Of a DNA stretch of 64,000 nucleotides, positions 11,256 to 24,400 are shown one piece after another. Made by a program: the position numbers and the translations under genes. Origin of the DNA: Bolinopsis microptera (lineage: Eukaryota > Ctenophora > Tentaculata > Lobata > Bolinopsidae). The notes below the pieces were generated by a model. That model had not been told where the DNA came from and searched no databases. It worked only from the letters and a program-made list of their open reading frames with translations. The DNA lies in NCBI RefSeq assembly GCF_026151205.1, contig NC_087081.1, positions 5,823,246-5,887,245 on the forward strand, read 5' to 3'. Within the stretch, counting starts at the first letter, position 1, and every line of letters begins with the position of its first letter.

Positions 11256-11540
11256 CCATTATACGTTTAATTAAATGTTGATTCTGCCAACTGAAACTAT
11301 ATAATCGGTACTAACAAATCTAAATTTTCACGGCGGATTGATTGGTGATGGTCATAAACTTCAGAAACGCTAGCTTCGCCGTCAAAATTGCCGATTTGCC
11401 AATGCAGAACGTTTCAAAATATACGTCATAATTTGCTTTAAAATTTTGTATTCTCTTATAAGTTGAGACTGGCGGGATTATCGACAGGCAAGGGAACATT
11501 ACCAAAGAGATAGAAGCGATTTGCCTCACTGCTCCTTCTC
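10575..11540. other. No recognisable gene
   Basis: Short ORFs at 10813-11049 and 11320-11529 have no recognised features. The CTTAAG repeat copies fall in 11200-11258. Confidence 0.45.
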
Positions 11541-11541
11541 T

Positions 11542-12075
11542 GTTGATATGGAGAAAGTTCTTTTACTACCACACATGCCGGAGTACAAGGAGGCGATTTT
11601 TACAAGACGCCTTGTCACATTTAACGAAAGTCTCGTTACGAGACCTTCGCGAGGCTGGGGTCAGACGGAGCTCCTTTAGCGATTCTCTGGAATGAGTCAA
11701 TCGCAGGAAGGAAAGATGAGAATGTGTCCTCGACTTGGATAAAGGCAATAAAACATTATGCTGCAGGCAAGATTGGTGGTAGCAGGGAGATCATTTTTTG
11801 GGCAGACGATTGTTCTGTTCAAAACAAGTGTTGGACTTTATTAATTATTTACTGCCCTATGTTCAATTATCAACAGCCCAGATGTTGACCTGGACAAGAT
11901 AACGGTCAAGTATCTAGAGCCAGAGCAACCTTTATGAGTGCAAACTCATTCCACCAGGCACCATAAAGTGGAGTTGTCCATTAAACAATCAGGTCAACTT
12001 CATGATTATAAGGACTTTGTTCAGGCAGTTGAACAGGTGGGTACTGCGATAAGCATGAACTGCACAGACTTTTAA
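11542..12075 (+). pseudogene. Broken DDE-like transposase relic
   Basis: Fragments in changing frames can be read in order. They are VDMEKVLLLPHMPEYKEAIF and FTRRLVTFNES (11542-11640), LAILWNESIAGRKDENVSST and FWADDCSVQNKCWTLL (about 11668-11860), KYLEPEQPFMSANSFHQA (to about 11955), and HHKVELSIKQ followed by HDYKDFVQAVEQ, ending at TAA 12073-12075. This series (MEK..LLP, TRR...FNE, WNE.IAGR, D(N/D)C..QNK, YLEPG..FMSA.SFH) matches my memory of an uncharacterised transposase-like family common in cnidarian and other invertebrate genomes. At least two frameshifts and an in-frame stop show it is dead. Confidence 0.6.
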
Positions 12076-12124
12076 TCAGTGATCACTATCCGTATTCCGT
12101 AATAATTTTCTGTTCGATTAAAAG

Positions 12125-12245
12125 ATTTATTGAATTTGTCTCCTGAATATCGTTCAGTACCATGACATTGAGTTAATATCTCATAGCCGGCTTATAACCA
12201 CTTTTGATACCTAAACGGCCTTTGACGGCCTTTGACGACCTTTGA
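12125..12245. repeat. Detached copy of the CCGGCTTATAA repeat
   Basis: ATATCGTTCAGTACCATGAC, GAGTTAATATCTCATAGCCG and ACCACTTTTGATACCTAAAC match the array at 13228-13690. CGGCCTTTGACGGCC words follow. Confidence 0.6.
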
Positions 12246-12840
12246 CGGCCCCAACGTTAATGTGGCTCTTGCTATGTGTTGGTTCAGCAGAATTGATTTG
12301 ATTTGATTTGAAACTTTTACAAATAGTACATTATACAATACAGCAAAGAGAATTAAAAATATACGACATTATTATCATGAGGCAATTGTAGGGTAAAAGT
12401 TGTAGTCCATATTGTATAAATACTAAAAGCATGGTTAAGTGGTACAAGTTCTGGGGGTATACGTATTACAAGTAATAGTTCTACTCCCAGACTCACTAAC
12501 ACCACCTCCATCTAAACACACAAAATGTATCTAAAACACGCAAATTTAGAATTATCAAAATAAATACATAATGTATCCATGACCTGACTCATAATGCGCC
12601 AAAAATTGCGTGCGTTTCATCACACAGCGCTTAGAAGCAAGATTACAGTCGGATATAAAGTTCGCGTAATCCAGTTAAGTATATTAACTGAGGACTGCAC
12701 CAGGGTCAAATCATGGTGACAGAACGTAAATGTTATTTAATATTATTTAATAGATTTATTTTTATATTATAGTTGTTATATTCAGTATCGTGACCGATCT
12801 ATCAGTGGCGGGGGCCCACATATAAATATCATTTGCACTC
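12246..12840. other. No recognisable gene
   Basis: AT-rich sequence without coding frames or repeats that I can identify. Confidence 0.45.
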
Positions 12841-12846
12841 ATTAAC

Positions 12847-13035
12847 TTAGTCAGGGTCTGTCAATTTGTCCCAAAAGTGTTTTGCCAGGTTTGCCTTAAA
12901 AGTTCCGGCATCACTTATCTCTTTAAGGTCAGTTGGTAGGTCATTCCAGACACTGTGTGTTCTGAAAGAGAAGCTTCTCTTAAAGGAGTGAGCTTTTGCT
13001 TCCACAGTACACTTCAGGGAAAGGTGGTCGTGTCT
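12847..13035 (-). pseudogene. C-terminal tail of a non-LTR retrotransposon (LINE) ORF2
   Basis: The minus frame reads CTVEAKAHSFKRSFSFRTHS, then VWNDLPTDLKEISDAGTFKA, and stops at 12849-12847 after KLTDPD. The pattern SF.FR...VWN.LP......FK..L..H is the typical end of many LINE reverse transcriptases (CR1/L2/RTE types). Only the last 60 or so codons are present, consistent with 5' truncation. Confidence 0.7.
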
Positions 13036-13227
13036 GTTCTGTTAATTATTATATGATCAAGTTTATTTTTCTCGTTAGTTGTCATCCGGCCAAGCATTAA
13101 GCAACTTATATTGCAGTACCATTTTTCATTTAGTATATCAAAATATGTCATTGTAATTTTGCATGGCTGAAATGTAACGCTTGATTTATATATATAATGA
13201 TTAATTGAATTTTCAAATAAAAAATAA

Positions 13228-13690
13228 AAAAAACGGCTTATAACCGGCTTATAACCGGCTAATAGCTGTTTTCACTGAATTTCTTATAGCCGGCTCCTGA
13301 CTATCGTTCAGTACGATGAAGTTAAGTTAATATCTTATAGCCGGCTTATAACCGGCTAATAGCCGTTTTCGCTGAATTTCTTATAGCCGGTTCAGTACGA
13401 TGAAGTTGAGTTAATATCTTATAACCGGCTTATAGCCGGCTTATAACCACTTTCGATACCTAAACGGCTAATAGCCGGCTTATTACCGGCTAATAGCCGT
13501 TTTCACTGAATTTCTTATAGCAGGCTCCTGACTATCGTTCAGTACGATGTAGTTGAGTTAATATCTTATAACCGGCTTATAACCACTTTTAATACCAAAA
13601 CGGCTAATAGCAGGCTTATAACCGGCTAATAGCCGTCGCTCAACAACAAATGTAAGCGGCTACTAACCGGCTATAAGCCGGCTTATAGCC
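13228..13690. repeat. Tandem palindromic CCGGCTTATAACCGGC array
   Basis: Alternating blocks of ATAGCCGGCTTATAACCGGC, ATTTCTTATAGCCGG, CGTTCAGTACGATGAAGTTG and TTAATATCTTATA repeat about four times with deletions. The GCCGGCTTATAACCGGC words are self-complementary enough to form cruciforms. No coding sequence is present. Confidence 0.85.
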
Positions 13691-13699
13691 GGTCGGTGA

Positions 13700-14430
13700 T
13701 CTACCAACTGGCCCCAAGGTCCTACGGAACAAGCAACCGTTGTAAAACTGAGAGACCTCTCTTAAAACTACAAGATGTTTAAGTTGTAAGTTTCCAGCGT
13801 GGGTCTGTAGAAATAGAATGGAAAACAAATCATGACGAGGTTTCCTTTCATTTCACTCCATTTCTCAGTCAAAAAGACGAGAGACTCATTTCCATAGGTT
13901 GCAAAATAGCTTTCACCCAGGGAGAGCCCCGGGGGATAGCTACTCCCAAAAAACAAGACATTATACGTAAACTGTGCAGGCTTATGGCCCCGAGTAGTAG
14001 GGTATTCTGGATGAACTTGCCTGATAGTACTGCAGATATAACATATCTTAATCGAGTGTTTGACTAAAAATCATCACCTTACAAGACATATTTATAACGT
14101 ACGAAATGTGGCGGTTTTCCGAAAATTTCGCCATATTTTCGGACCGCCAAAATTTCGGTCGTCGTAATAGAATCCGTCGCATTATCTTTTAGCTTATTTC
14201 AATGACTGTGCCTTCACTGCTTTATTTTGTTTCTAAAAAGTAATATCAAGTAAAATAAATAAATAAATTCTGGCATCTTGGGACAAATTATCACCACACC
14301 AATGACGAATTGAATGTCAAGCAATACAGTTTAAATTTGCATTAAAATACATGTATGTGCTAACATGAAAGTCGTACAGTCTTAATACAGATTAAGTTTG
14401 AACATGATTTTACCGAATTTCAGAAATTTC
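13700..14430. other. No recognisable gene
   Basis: Two overlapping 62-codon minus ORFs have no recognised features. Nothing else is supported. Confidence 0.45.
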
Positions 14431-14439
14431 CTTACTGCT

Positions 14440-15015
14440 TAATGACCCGTTCAAACCATTGGTCATCGAAAGTAAAACGAAAAATAAGCCTTAAACTGTT
14501 GTGATGAAACATTGGTTGTAAAAAGGGGACACGCTGAAATAGAAAATTTGAAAATTTCGTTTTCTGAGAAAAGTGCTTAAGTACAGCCACATTAGTGGAG
14601 ACTTTATCTGCGATCATTCTGACCTAAAATTTTACGACAAATTGATTGGTGGTAGTTTAAGAACACGAAAACAATCCCTTCTCCCCAGCGGATTAAAAAA
14701 TAGTCGGAATTCTACCAGCATTTCAACGAAGAGTTGATTGGTGAAAGTACGGGATAATAATAAATAAGTTTCTTTCTTTAGAAATTAAATTAAGAACTCA
14801 GATGAGGCTTTCTTCAGAAAACGAAATTTTCAAATTTTCTATTTCTAATGATCGCAGATAAAGACTCCACTAATGTGGAGACTTTTCTCAGAAAACGAAA
14901 TTTTCAAATTTTCTATTTCAGCGTGTCCCCTTTTTACAACCAATGTTTCATCACAACAGTTTAAGGCTAATTTTTCGTTTTACTTTCGATGACCAATGGT
15001 TTGAACGGGTCATTT
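14440..15015. repeat. Inverted duplication with about 140-bp arms
   Basis: The arm at 14440-14620 (TGACCCGTTCAAACCATTGG, then CATTGGTTGTAAAAAGGGG, then TTGAAAATTTCGTTTTCTGA) is found reversed at about 14880-15015. A shorter part (ATGATCGCAGATAAAGACTC) also lies reversed at 14815-14880. The region between arms is not coding. Confidence 0.8.
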
Positions 15016-15110
15016 TCGGTCAGGCGCCGACCGGCGTCTGACCGACCTCCGATCGACCTCCGACCGACCAGCCTTGTCTGATCTATGACCCGATAAAGTA
15101 GTATTATCAT
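15016..15110 (-). repeat. Inverted copy of the GGTCGG minisatellite flank
   Basis: CGACCTCCGATCGACCTCCG and CCAGCCTTGTCTGATCTATG are the reverse complement of 8050-8110, including the unique flank before the main array. The sequence therefore moved or duplicated as a block over about 7 kb. Confidence 0.8.
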
Positions 15111-15367
15111 CTTAATCAGTTAATCAAATAAGAACCTCGACAATCATTATCAATTATCATTTGCCTATATTGGCTAATCGCTACAAATTAAAGTTTCTTT
15201 TTGCAAAATAGTTGTCTCTCATCTGACTAAGCTTATAGGCCACCTTAGGTGAATTATATATCTTTGATGTCGAGGTTAAAGTGATCATTTCGTAACTATA
15301 AGACAGCTTGGACTCCAGATAATTGTGCCACAAAGGAGCTCAAAGAACGTAAACGCATGGGAAGGGG

Positions 15368-15375
15368 TATAAAAG
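15368..15375 (+). promoter_or_regulatory. TATA box of the 15.5 kb secreted-protein gene
   Basis: TATAAAAG lies 109 bp upstream of the ATG at 15477. Transcription would start near 15395-15405. The leader contains a tandem TCCTGTTGAAGCCCCC at about 15428 and 15451. Confidence 0.6.
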
Positions 15376-15476
15376 TAGAGACCAGCTACAGTAGAGGCAG
15401 TTGCCGAGATCAAGTCCCACTGAGAGTCCTGTTGAAGCCCCCACTGAAAGTCCTGTTGAAGCCCCCGCAACTAACG

Positions 15477-18400
15477 ATGTCCAAAATTTGTAGAAACTGC
15501 CTTCTCCTGATCTGCAGCCTGGTCTTGGTCCTGCAAACCTCCTCCCAGAAGTCTACCTTCAACGATAGCAAGAATAACAAGTGTCCTGACACACCTAAAC
15601 CTGTCAACAAGTTAGTTCCATCACCAATTTAAAGTATTTAGCAACTATGGTCGGGAACAAAACAGTATATCCCCTCAGATCCCACACTAAACAGTACGTA
15701 CCCTCAGATCCCACACTAAACAGTACGTACCCTCAGATCCCACACTAAACAGTACGTCCCCTCAGATCCCACACTAAACAGTACGTACCCTCAGATCCCA
15801 CACTAAACAGTACGTCCCCTCAGATCCCACACTAAACAGTACGTCCTCTCAGATCACACACTAAACAGTACGTCCTCTCAGATCCAACACTAAACAGTAC
15901 GTTCCCTCAGATCCCACACTAAACAGTACGTTCCCTCAGATCCCACACTAAACAGTACGTCCCCTCAGATCCCATACTAAACAGTACGTACCCTCAGATC
16001 CCACACTAAACAGTACGTTCCCTCAGATCCCATACTAAACAGTACGTACCCTCAGATCCCACACTAAACAGTACGTTCCCTCAGATCCCACACTAAACAG
16101 TACGTTCCCTCAGATCCCACACTAAACAGTACATCCCCTCAGATCCAACACTAAACAGTACGTCCCCTCAGATCCCATACTAAACAGTACGTACCCTCAG
16201 ATCCCACACTAAACAGTACGTCCCCTCAGATCCCACACTAAACAGTACGTACCCTCAGATCCCACACTAAACAGTACGTCCCCTCAGATCCCACACTAAA
16301 CAGTACGTACCCTCAGATCCCACACTAAACAGTACGTCCCCTCAGATCCCACACTAAACAGTACGTCCTCTCAGATCACACACTAAACAGTACGTCCTCT
16401 CAGATCCAACACTAAACAGTACGTTCCCTCAGATCCCACACTAAACAGTACGTTCCCTCAGATCCCACACTAAACAGTACGTCCCCTCAGATCCCATACT
16501 AAACAGTACGTACCCTCAGATCCCACACTAAACAGTACGTTCCCTCAGATCCCATACTAAACAGTACGTACCCTCAGATCCCACACTAAACAGTACGTTC
16601 CCTCAGATCCCACACTAAACAGTACGTTCCCTCAGATCCCACACTAAACAGTACGTTCCCTCAGATCCCACACTAAACAGTACGTCCCCTCAGATCCCAT
16701 ACTAAACAGTACGTACCCTCAGATCCCACACTAAACAGTACGTTCCCTCAGATCCCATACTAAACAGTACGTACCCTCAGATCCCACACTAAACAGTACG
16801 TTCCCTCAGATCCCACACTAAACAGTACGTTCCCTCAGATCCCACACTAAACAGTACGTCCCCTCAGATCCCATACTAAACAGTACGTACCCTCAGATCC
16901 CACACTAAACAGTACGTTCCCTCAGATCCCACACTAAACAGTACGTCCTCTCAGATCCCACACTAAACAGTACATCCCCTCAGATCCAACACTAAACAGT
17001 ACGTCCCCTCAGATCCCATACTAAACAGTACGTACCCTCAGATCCCACACTAAACAGTACGTCCCCTCAGATCCCACACTAAACAGTGCGTACCCTCAGA
17101 TCCCACACTAAACAGTACGTCCCCTCAGATCCCACACTAAACAGTACGTCCCCTCAGATCCCACACTAAACAGAACGTCCCCTCAGATCCAACACTAAAC
17201 AGTACATACCCTCAGATTCCACACTAAACAGTACGTACCCTCAGATCCCACACTAAACAGTACGTCCTCTCAGATCCCACACTAAACAGTACGTTCCCTC
17301 AGATCCCACACTAAACAGTACGTCCCCTCAGATCCAACACTAAACAGTACGTCCCCTCAGATCCCATACTAAACAGTACGTACCCTCAGATCCCACACTA
17401 AACAGTACGTCCTCTCAGATCCCACACTAAACAGTACATACCCTCAGATCCCACACTAAACAGTACGTCCTCTCAGATCCCACACTAAACAGTACGTCCT
17501 CTCAGATCCCACACTAAACAGTACGTTCCCTCAGATCCCACACTAAACAGTACGTTCCCTCAGATCCCATACTAAACAGTACGTACCCTCAGATCCCACA
17601 CTAAACAGTACGTTCCCTCAGATCCCACACTAAACAGTACGTTCCCTCAGATCCCACACTAAACAGTACATCCCCTCAGATCCAACACTAAACAGTACGT
17701 CCCCTCAGATCCCATACTAAACAGTACGTACCCTCAGATCCCACACTAAACAGTACGTCCCCTCAGATCCCACACTAAACAGTACGTACCCTCAGATCCC
17801 ACACTAAACAGTACGTCCCCTCAGATCCCACACTAAACAGTACGTACCCTCAGATCCCACACTAAACAGTACGTCACCTCAGATCCCACACTAAACAGTA
17901 CGTCCCCTCAGATCCCACACTAAACAGTACGTACCCTCAGATCCCACACTAAACAGTACGTCCTCTCAGATCCCACACTAAACAGTACGTACCCTCAGAT
18001 CCCACACTAAACAGTACGTCCACTCAGATCCCACACTAAACAGTACGTCCTCTCAGATCCCACACTAAACAGTACGTCCCCTCAGATTCCACACTAAACA
18101 GTACGTACCCTCAGATCCCACACTAAACAGTACGTCCTCTCAGATCCCACACTAAACAGTACGTTCCCTCAGATCCCACACTAAACAGTACGTCCCCTCA
18201 GATCCAACACTAAACAGTACGTCCCCTCAGATCCAATACTAAACAGTACGTACCCTCAGATCCCACACTAAACAGTACGTCCTCTCAGATCCCACACTAA
18301 ACAGTACATACCCTCAGATCCCACACTAAACAGTACGTCCTCTCAGATCCCACACTAAACAGTACGTCCTCTCAGATCCCACACTAAACAGTACGTTCCC

Positions 18401-21400
18401 TCAGATCCCACACTAAACAGTACGTACCCTCAGATCCCACACTAAACAGTACGTCCTCTCAGATCCCACACTAAACAGTACGTTCCCTCAGATCCCACAC
18501 TAAACAGTACGTCCCCTCAGATGCAACACTAAACAGTACGTCCCCTCAGATCCCATACTAAACAGTACGTATCCTCAGATCCCACACTAAACAGTACGTC
18601 CTCTCAGATCCCACACTAAACAGTACGTACCCTCAGATCCCACACTAAACAGTACGTCCTCTCAGATCCCACACTAAACAGTACGTCCTCTCAGATCCCA
18701 CACTAAACAGTACGTCCCCTCAGATCCCACACTAAACAGTACGTACCCTCAGATCCCACACTAAACAGTACGTCCCCTCAGATTCCACACTAAACAGTAC
18801 GTTCCCTCAAATCCCACACTAAACAGTACGTCCTCTCAGATCCCACACTAAAAAGTACGTTCCCTCAGATCCCACACTAAACAGTACGTCCCCTCAGATC
18901 CAACACTAAACAGTACGTCCCCTCAGATCCCATACTAAACAGTACGTACCCTCAGATCCAACACTAAACAGTACGTCCTCTCAGATCCCACACTAAACTG
19001 TACATACCCTCAGATCCCACACTAAACAGTACGTCCTCTCAGATCCCACACTAAACAGTACGTCCTCTCAGATCCCACACTAAACAGTACGTTCACTCAG
19101 ATCCCACACTAAACAGTACGTTCCCTCAGATCCCATACTAAACAGTACGTACCCTCAGATCCCACACTAAACAGTACGTTCCCTCAGATCCCACACTAAA
19201 CAGTACGTTCCCTCAGATCCCACACTAAACAGTACGTCCCCTCAGATCCAACACTAAACAGTACGTCCCCTCAGATCCCATACTAAACAGTACGTACCCT
19301 CAGATCCCACACTAAACAGTACGTCCCCTCAGATCCCACGCTAAACAGTACGTACCCTCAGATCCCACACTAAACAGTACGTCCCCTCAGATCCCACACT
19401 AAACAGTACGTACCCTCAGATTCCACACTAAACAGTACGTACCCTCAGATCCCACACTAAACAGTACGTCCTCTCAGATCCCACACTAAACAGTACGTTC
19501 CCTCAGATCCCACATTAAACAGTACGTCCCCTCAGATCCAACACTAAACAGTACGTCCCCTCAGATCCCACACTAAACAGTACGTACCCTCAGATCCCAC
19601 ACTAAACAGTACGTCCTCTCAGATCCCAGACTAAACAGTACGTCCTCTCAGATCCCACACTAAACAGTACGTCTACCCTCAGATCCCACACTAAACAGTA
19701 CGTCCCCTAAGATCCCACACTAAACAGTACGTGTACCCTCAGATCCCACACTAAACAGTACGTGTACCCTCAGATCCCACACTAAACAGTACGTCCCCTC
19801 AGATCCCACACTAAACAGTACGTCCCCTCAGATCCCACACTAAACAGTACGTACCCTCAGATCCCACACTAAACAGTACATCCCCTCAGATTCCACACTA
19901 AACAGTACGTCCTCTCAGATCCAACACTAAACAGTACGTCCCCTCAGATCCCACACTAAACAGTACGTACCCTCAGATCCCACACTAAACAGTACGTCCC
20001 CTCAGATCCCACACTAAACAGTACGTCCCCTCAGATCCCACACTAAACAGTACGAACCCTCAGACCCCACACTAAACAGTACGTCCCCTTAGATCCCACA
20101 CTAAACAGTACATACCCTCAGATCCCACACTAAACAGTACGTCCTCTCAGATCCCATACTAAACAGTACGTACCCTCAGATCCCACACAAAACAGTACGT
20201 ACCCTATGATCCCATACTGAATAGTACGTCAACTCAGATCCCATACTAAACAGTACGTACCCTCAGATCTCACACTAAACAGTACGTCCCCTCAGATCCC
20301 ACACTAAACAGTACGTACCCTCAGATCCCACACTAAACAGTACGTCCCCTCAGATCCCACACTAAACAGTACGTCCCCTCAGATCCCACACTAATTAGTA
20401 CGTCCCCTCAGATCCCACACTAAACAGTACGTCCCCTCAGATCCCACACTAAACAGTACGTCCCCTCAGATCCCATACTAAACAGTACGTCCTCTCAGAT
20501 CCCACACTAAACAGTACGTACCCTCAGATCGCACACTAAACAGTACGTCCTCTCAGATCCCACACTAAACAGTACGTACCCTCAGATCCCACACTAAACA
20601 GTACGTACCCTCAGATCCCACACTAAACAGTACGTACCCTCAGATCCCACACTAAACAGTACGTCCTCTCAGATCCCACACTAAACAGTACGTCCTCTCA
20701 GATCCCACACTAAACAGTACGTCTACCCTCAGATCCCACACTAAACAGTACGTCCCCTCAGATCCCACACTAAACAGTACGTGTACCCTCAGATCCCACA
20801 CTAAACAGTACGTCCCCTCAGATCCCACACTAAACAGTACGTCCCCTCAGATCCCACACTAAACAGTGCGTACCCTCAGATCCCACACTAAACAGTACAT
20901 CCCCTCAGATTCCACACTAAACAGTACGTCCTCTCAGATCCAACGCTAAACAGTACGTCCCCTCAGATCCCACACTAAACAGTACATACCCTCAGATCCC
21001 ACACTAAACAGTACGTCCCCTCAGATCCCACACTAAACAGTACGTCCCCTCAGATCCCACACTAAACAGTACATCCCCTCAGATCCCACACTAAACAGTA
21101 CGTCCCCTCAGATCCCACACTAAACAGTACGAACCCTCAGATCCCACACTAAACAGTACATCCCCTCAGATCCCACACTAAACAGTACGTCCCCTCAGAT
21201 CCCACACTAAACAGTACGAACCCTCAGACCCCACACTAAACAGTACGTCCCCTTAGATCCCACACTAAACAGTACATACCCTCAGATCCCACACTAAACA
21301 GCACGTCCTCTCAGATCCCATACTAAACAGTACGTACCCTCAGATCCCACACAAAACAGTACGTACCCTATGATACCATACTGAATAGTACGTCAACTCA

Positions 21401-24400
21401 GATCCCATACTAAACAGTACGTACCCTCAGATCCAACACTAAACAGTACGTACCCTCAGATCCCACACTAAACAGTACGTACCCTCAGATCTCACACTAA
21501 ACAGTACGTACCCTCAGATCCCACACTAAACATGGTACGTACCCTCAGATCCCACACTAAACAGTACATACCCTCAGATCCCACACTAAACAGTACGTAC
21601 CCTCAGATCCCTTATTAAACAGTACATACCCTCAGATCCCACACTAAACAGTACGTATAACCCTCAGATCCCACATTAAACAGTACGTACACTCAGATCC
21701 CACACTAAACAATACGTCCTCTCAGATCCCACACTAAACAGTACGTCCTCTCAGATCCCACACTAAACAGTACGTTCCCTCAGATCCCACACTAAACAGT
21801 ACGTTCCCTCAGATCCCACACTAAACAGTACGTCCTCTCAGATCCCACACTAAACAGTACGTTCCCTCAGATCCCACACTAAACAGTACGTCCCCTCAGA
21901 TCCCACACTAAACAGTACATCCCCTCAGATCCCACACTAAACAGTACGTACCCTCAGATCCCACACTAAACAGTACGTACCCTCAGATCCCACACTAAAC
22001 AGTACGTACCCTCAGATCCCATACTAAACAGTACGTCCCCTCAGATCCCACACTAAACAGTACGTCCCCTCAGATCCCACACTAAACAGTACGTCCCCTC
22101 AGATCCCACACTAAACAGTACGTCCCCTCAGATCCCACACTAAACAGTACGTCCCCTCAGATCCCATACTAAACAGTACGTCCTCTCAGATCCCACACTA
22201 AACAGTACGTCCCCTCAGATCCCACACTAAACAGTACGTCCCCTCAGATCTCACACTAAACAGTACGTCCTCTCAGATCCCACACTAAACAGTACGTACC
22301 CTCAGATCTCACACTAAACAGTACGTCCTCTCAGATCCCACACTAAACAGTACGTCCTCTCAGATCCCACACTAAACAGTACGTACCCTCAGATCCCACA
22401 CTAAACAGTACGTACCCTCAGATCCCACACTAAACAGTACGTACCCTCAGATCCCACACTAAACAGTACGTCTACCCTCAGATCCCACACTAAACAGTAC
22501 GTCCTCTCAGATCCCACACTAAACAGTACGTCTACCCTCAGATCCCACACTAAACAGTACGTCCCCTCAGATCCCACACTAAACAGTACGTGTACCCTCA
22601 GATCCCACACTAAACAGTACGTGTACCCTCAGATCCCACACTAAACAGTACGTCCCCTCAGATCCCACACTAAACAGTACGTCCCCTCAGATCCCACACT
22701 AAACAGTACGTACCCTCAGATCCCACACTAAACAGTACATCCCCTCAGATTCCACACTAAACAGTACGTCCTCTCAGATCCAACACTAAACAGTACGTCC
22801 CCTCAGATCCCACACTAAACAGTACGTACCCTCAGATCCCACACTAAACAGTACATCCCCTCAGATTCCACACTAAACAGTACGTCCTCTCAGATCCAAC
22901 ACTAAACAGTACGTCCCCTCAGATCCCACACTAAACAGTACGTGTACCCTCAGATCCCACACTAAACAGTACGTCCCCTCAGATCCCACACTAAACAGTA
23001 CGTCCCCTCAGATCCCACACTAAACAGTACGTCTACCCTCAGATCCCACACTAAACAGTACGTCCCCTCAGATCCCACACTAAACAGTACGTGTACCCTC
23101 AGATCCCACACTAAACAGTACGTGTACCCTCAGATCCCACACTAAACAGTACGTCCCCTCAGATCCCACACTAAACAGTACGTCCCCTCAGATCCCACAC
23201 TAAACAGTACGTACCCTCAGATCCCACACTAAACAGTACATCCCCTCAGATTCCACACTAAACAGTACGTCCTCTCAGATCCAACACTAAACAGTACGTC
23301 CCCTCAGATCCCACACTAAACAGTACGTACCCTCAGATCCCACACTAAACAGTACATCCCCTCAGATTCCACACTAAACAGTACGTCCTCTCAGATCCAA
23401 CACTAAACAGTACGTCCCCTCAGATCCCACACTAAACAGTACGTGTACCCTCAGATCCCACACTAAACAGTACGTCCCCTCAGATCCCACACTAAACAGT
23501 ACGTCCCCTCAGATCCCACACTAAACAGTACGTACCCTCAGATCCCACACTAAACAGTACATCCCCTCAGATTCCACACTAAACAGTACGTCCTCTCAGA
23601 TCCAACACTAAACAGTACGTCCCCTCAGATCCCACACTAAACAGTACGTACCCTCAGATCCCACACAAAACAGTACGTCCCCTCAGATCCCACACTAAAC
23701 AGTACGTCCCCTCAGATCCCACACTAAACAGTACATCCCCTCAGATCCCACACTAAACAGTACGTCCCCTCAGATCCCACACTAAACAGTACGAACCCTC
23801 AGACCCCACACTAAACAGTACGTCCCCTTAGATCCCACACTAAACAGTACATACCCTCAGATCCCACACTAAACAGTACGTACCCTCAGGTCCATCAAGG
23901 CTTGCTGGAACTACACGAAGAAGCTGGAAATGACATTGATTGATAAGACGGACTTTAAAAGGAATCTTTGTTTAGATGCGAACTCTAAATATGATAACCA
24001 TCAACGTGGAGCAGGTTCGTACACAAATATCATTTACACCTGCGCAATTCTAAATTAAAATTATCTGGAAAACATCTGTTCAGGTGTTGTGCAACAACGT
24101 TGACACAGCCTGGATTAGTACAAGTTTTATCGACCATTAACTTGACATAATATATACTTTTAGAGATAATGAGGACATCAAAGATCATATACTGTTTCGG
24201 AATTGTGAAAGGCAATAAGTTCAACAAGGAGGATTTCACATACCCCATCAACGGTATCATGCAGACCAAATCAGAGATCATGGAGAACCCAGACATCTGT
24301 GTGCTGGATGGTGACTACAAGGACCCCTCCTGCAGACAGATTGACTACAGTGACTACAACGTTCTCTACAAGGCCATCATGGAGCAGTCTAGAATGCTCG

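Noticed and set aside
22401-22610. Minus ORF with VWDLRVDVLFSVGSEGTY repeats
   Set aside because: It is a translation of the 29-bp and 31-bp minisatellite units. No such frame continues outside the array.
15663-23889. CRISPR-like or integron-like array
   Set aside because: Units are contiguous with no unique spacers, and the surroundings are a eukaryotic gene.
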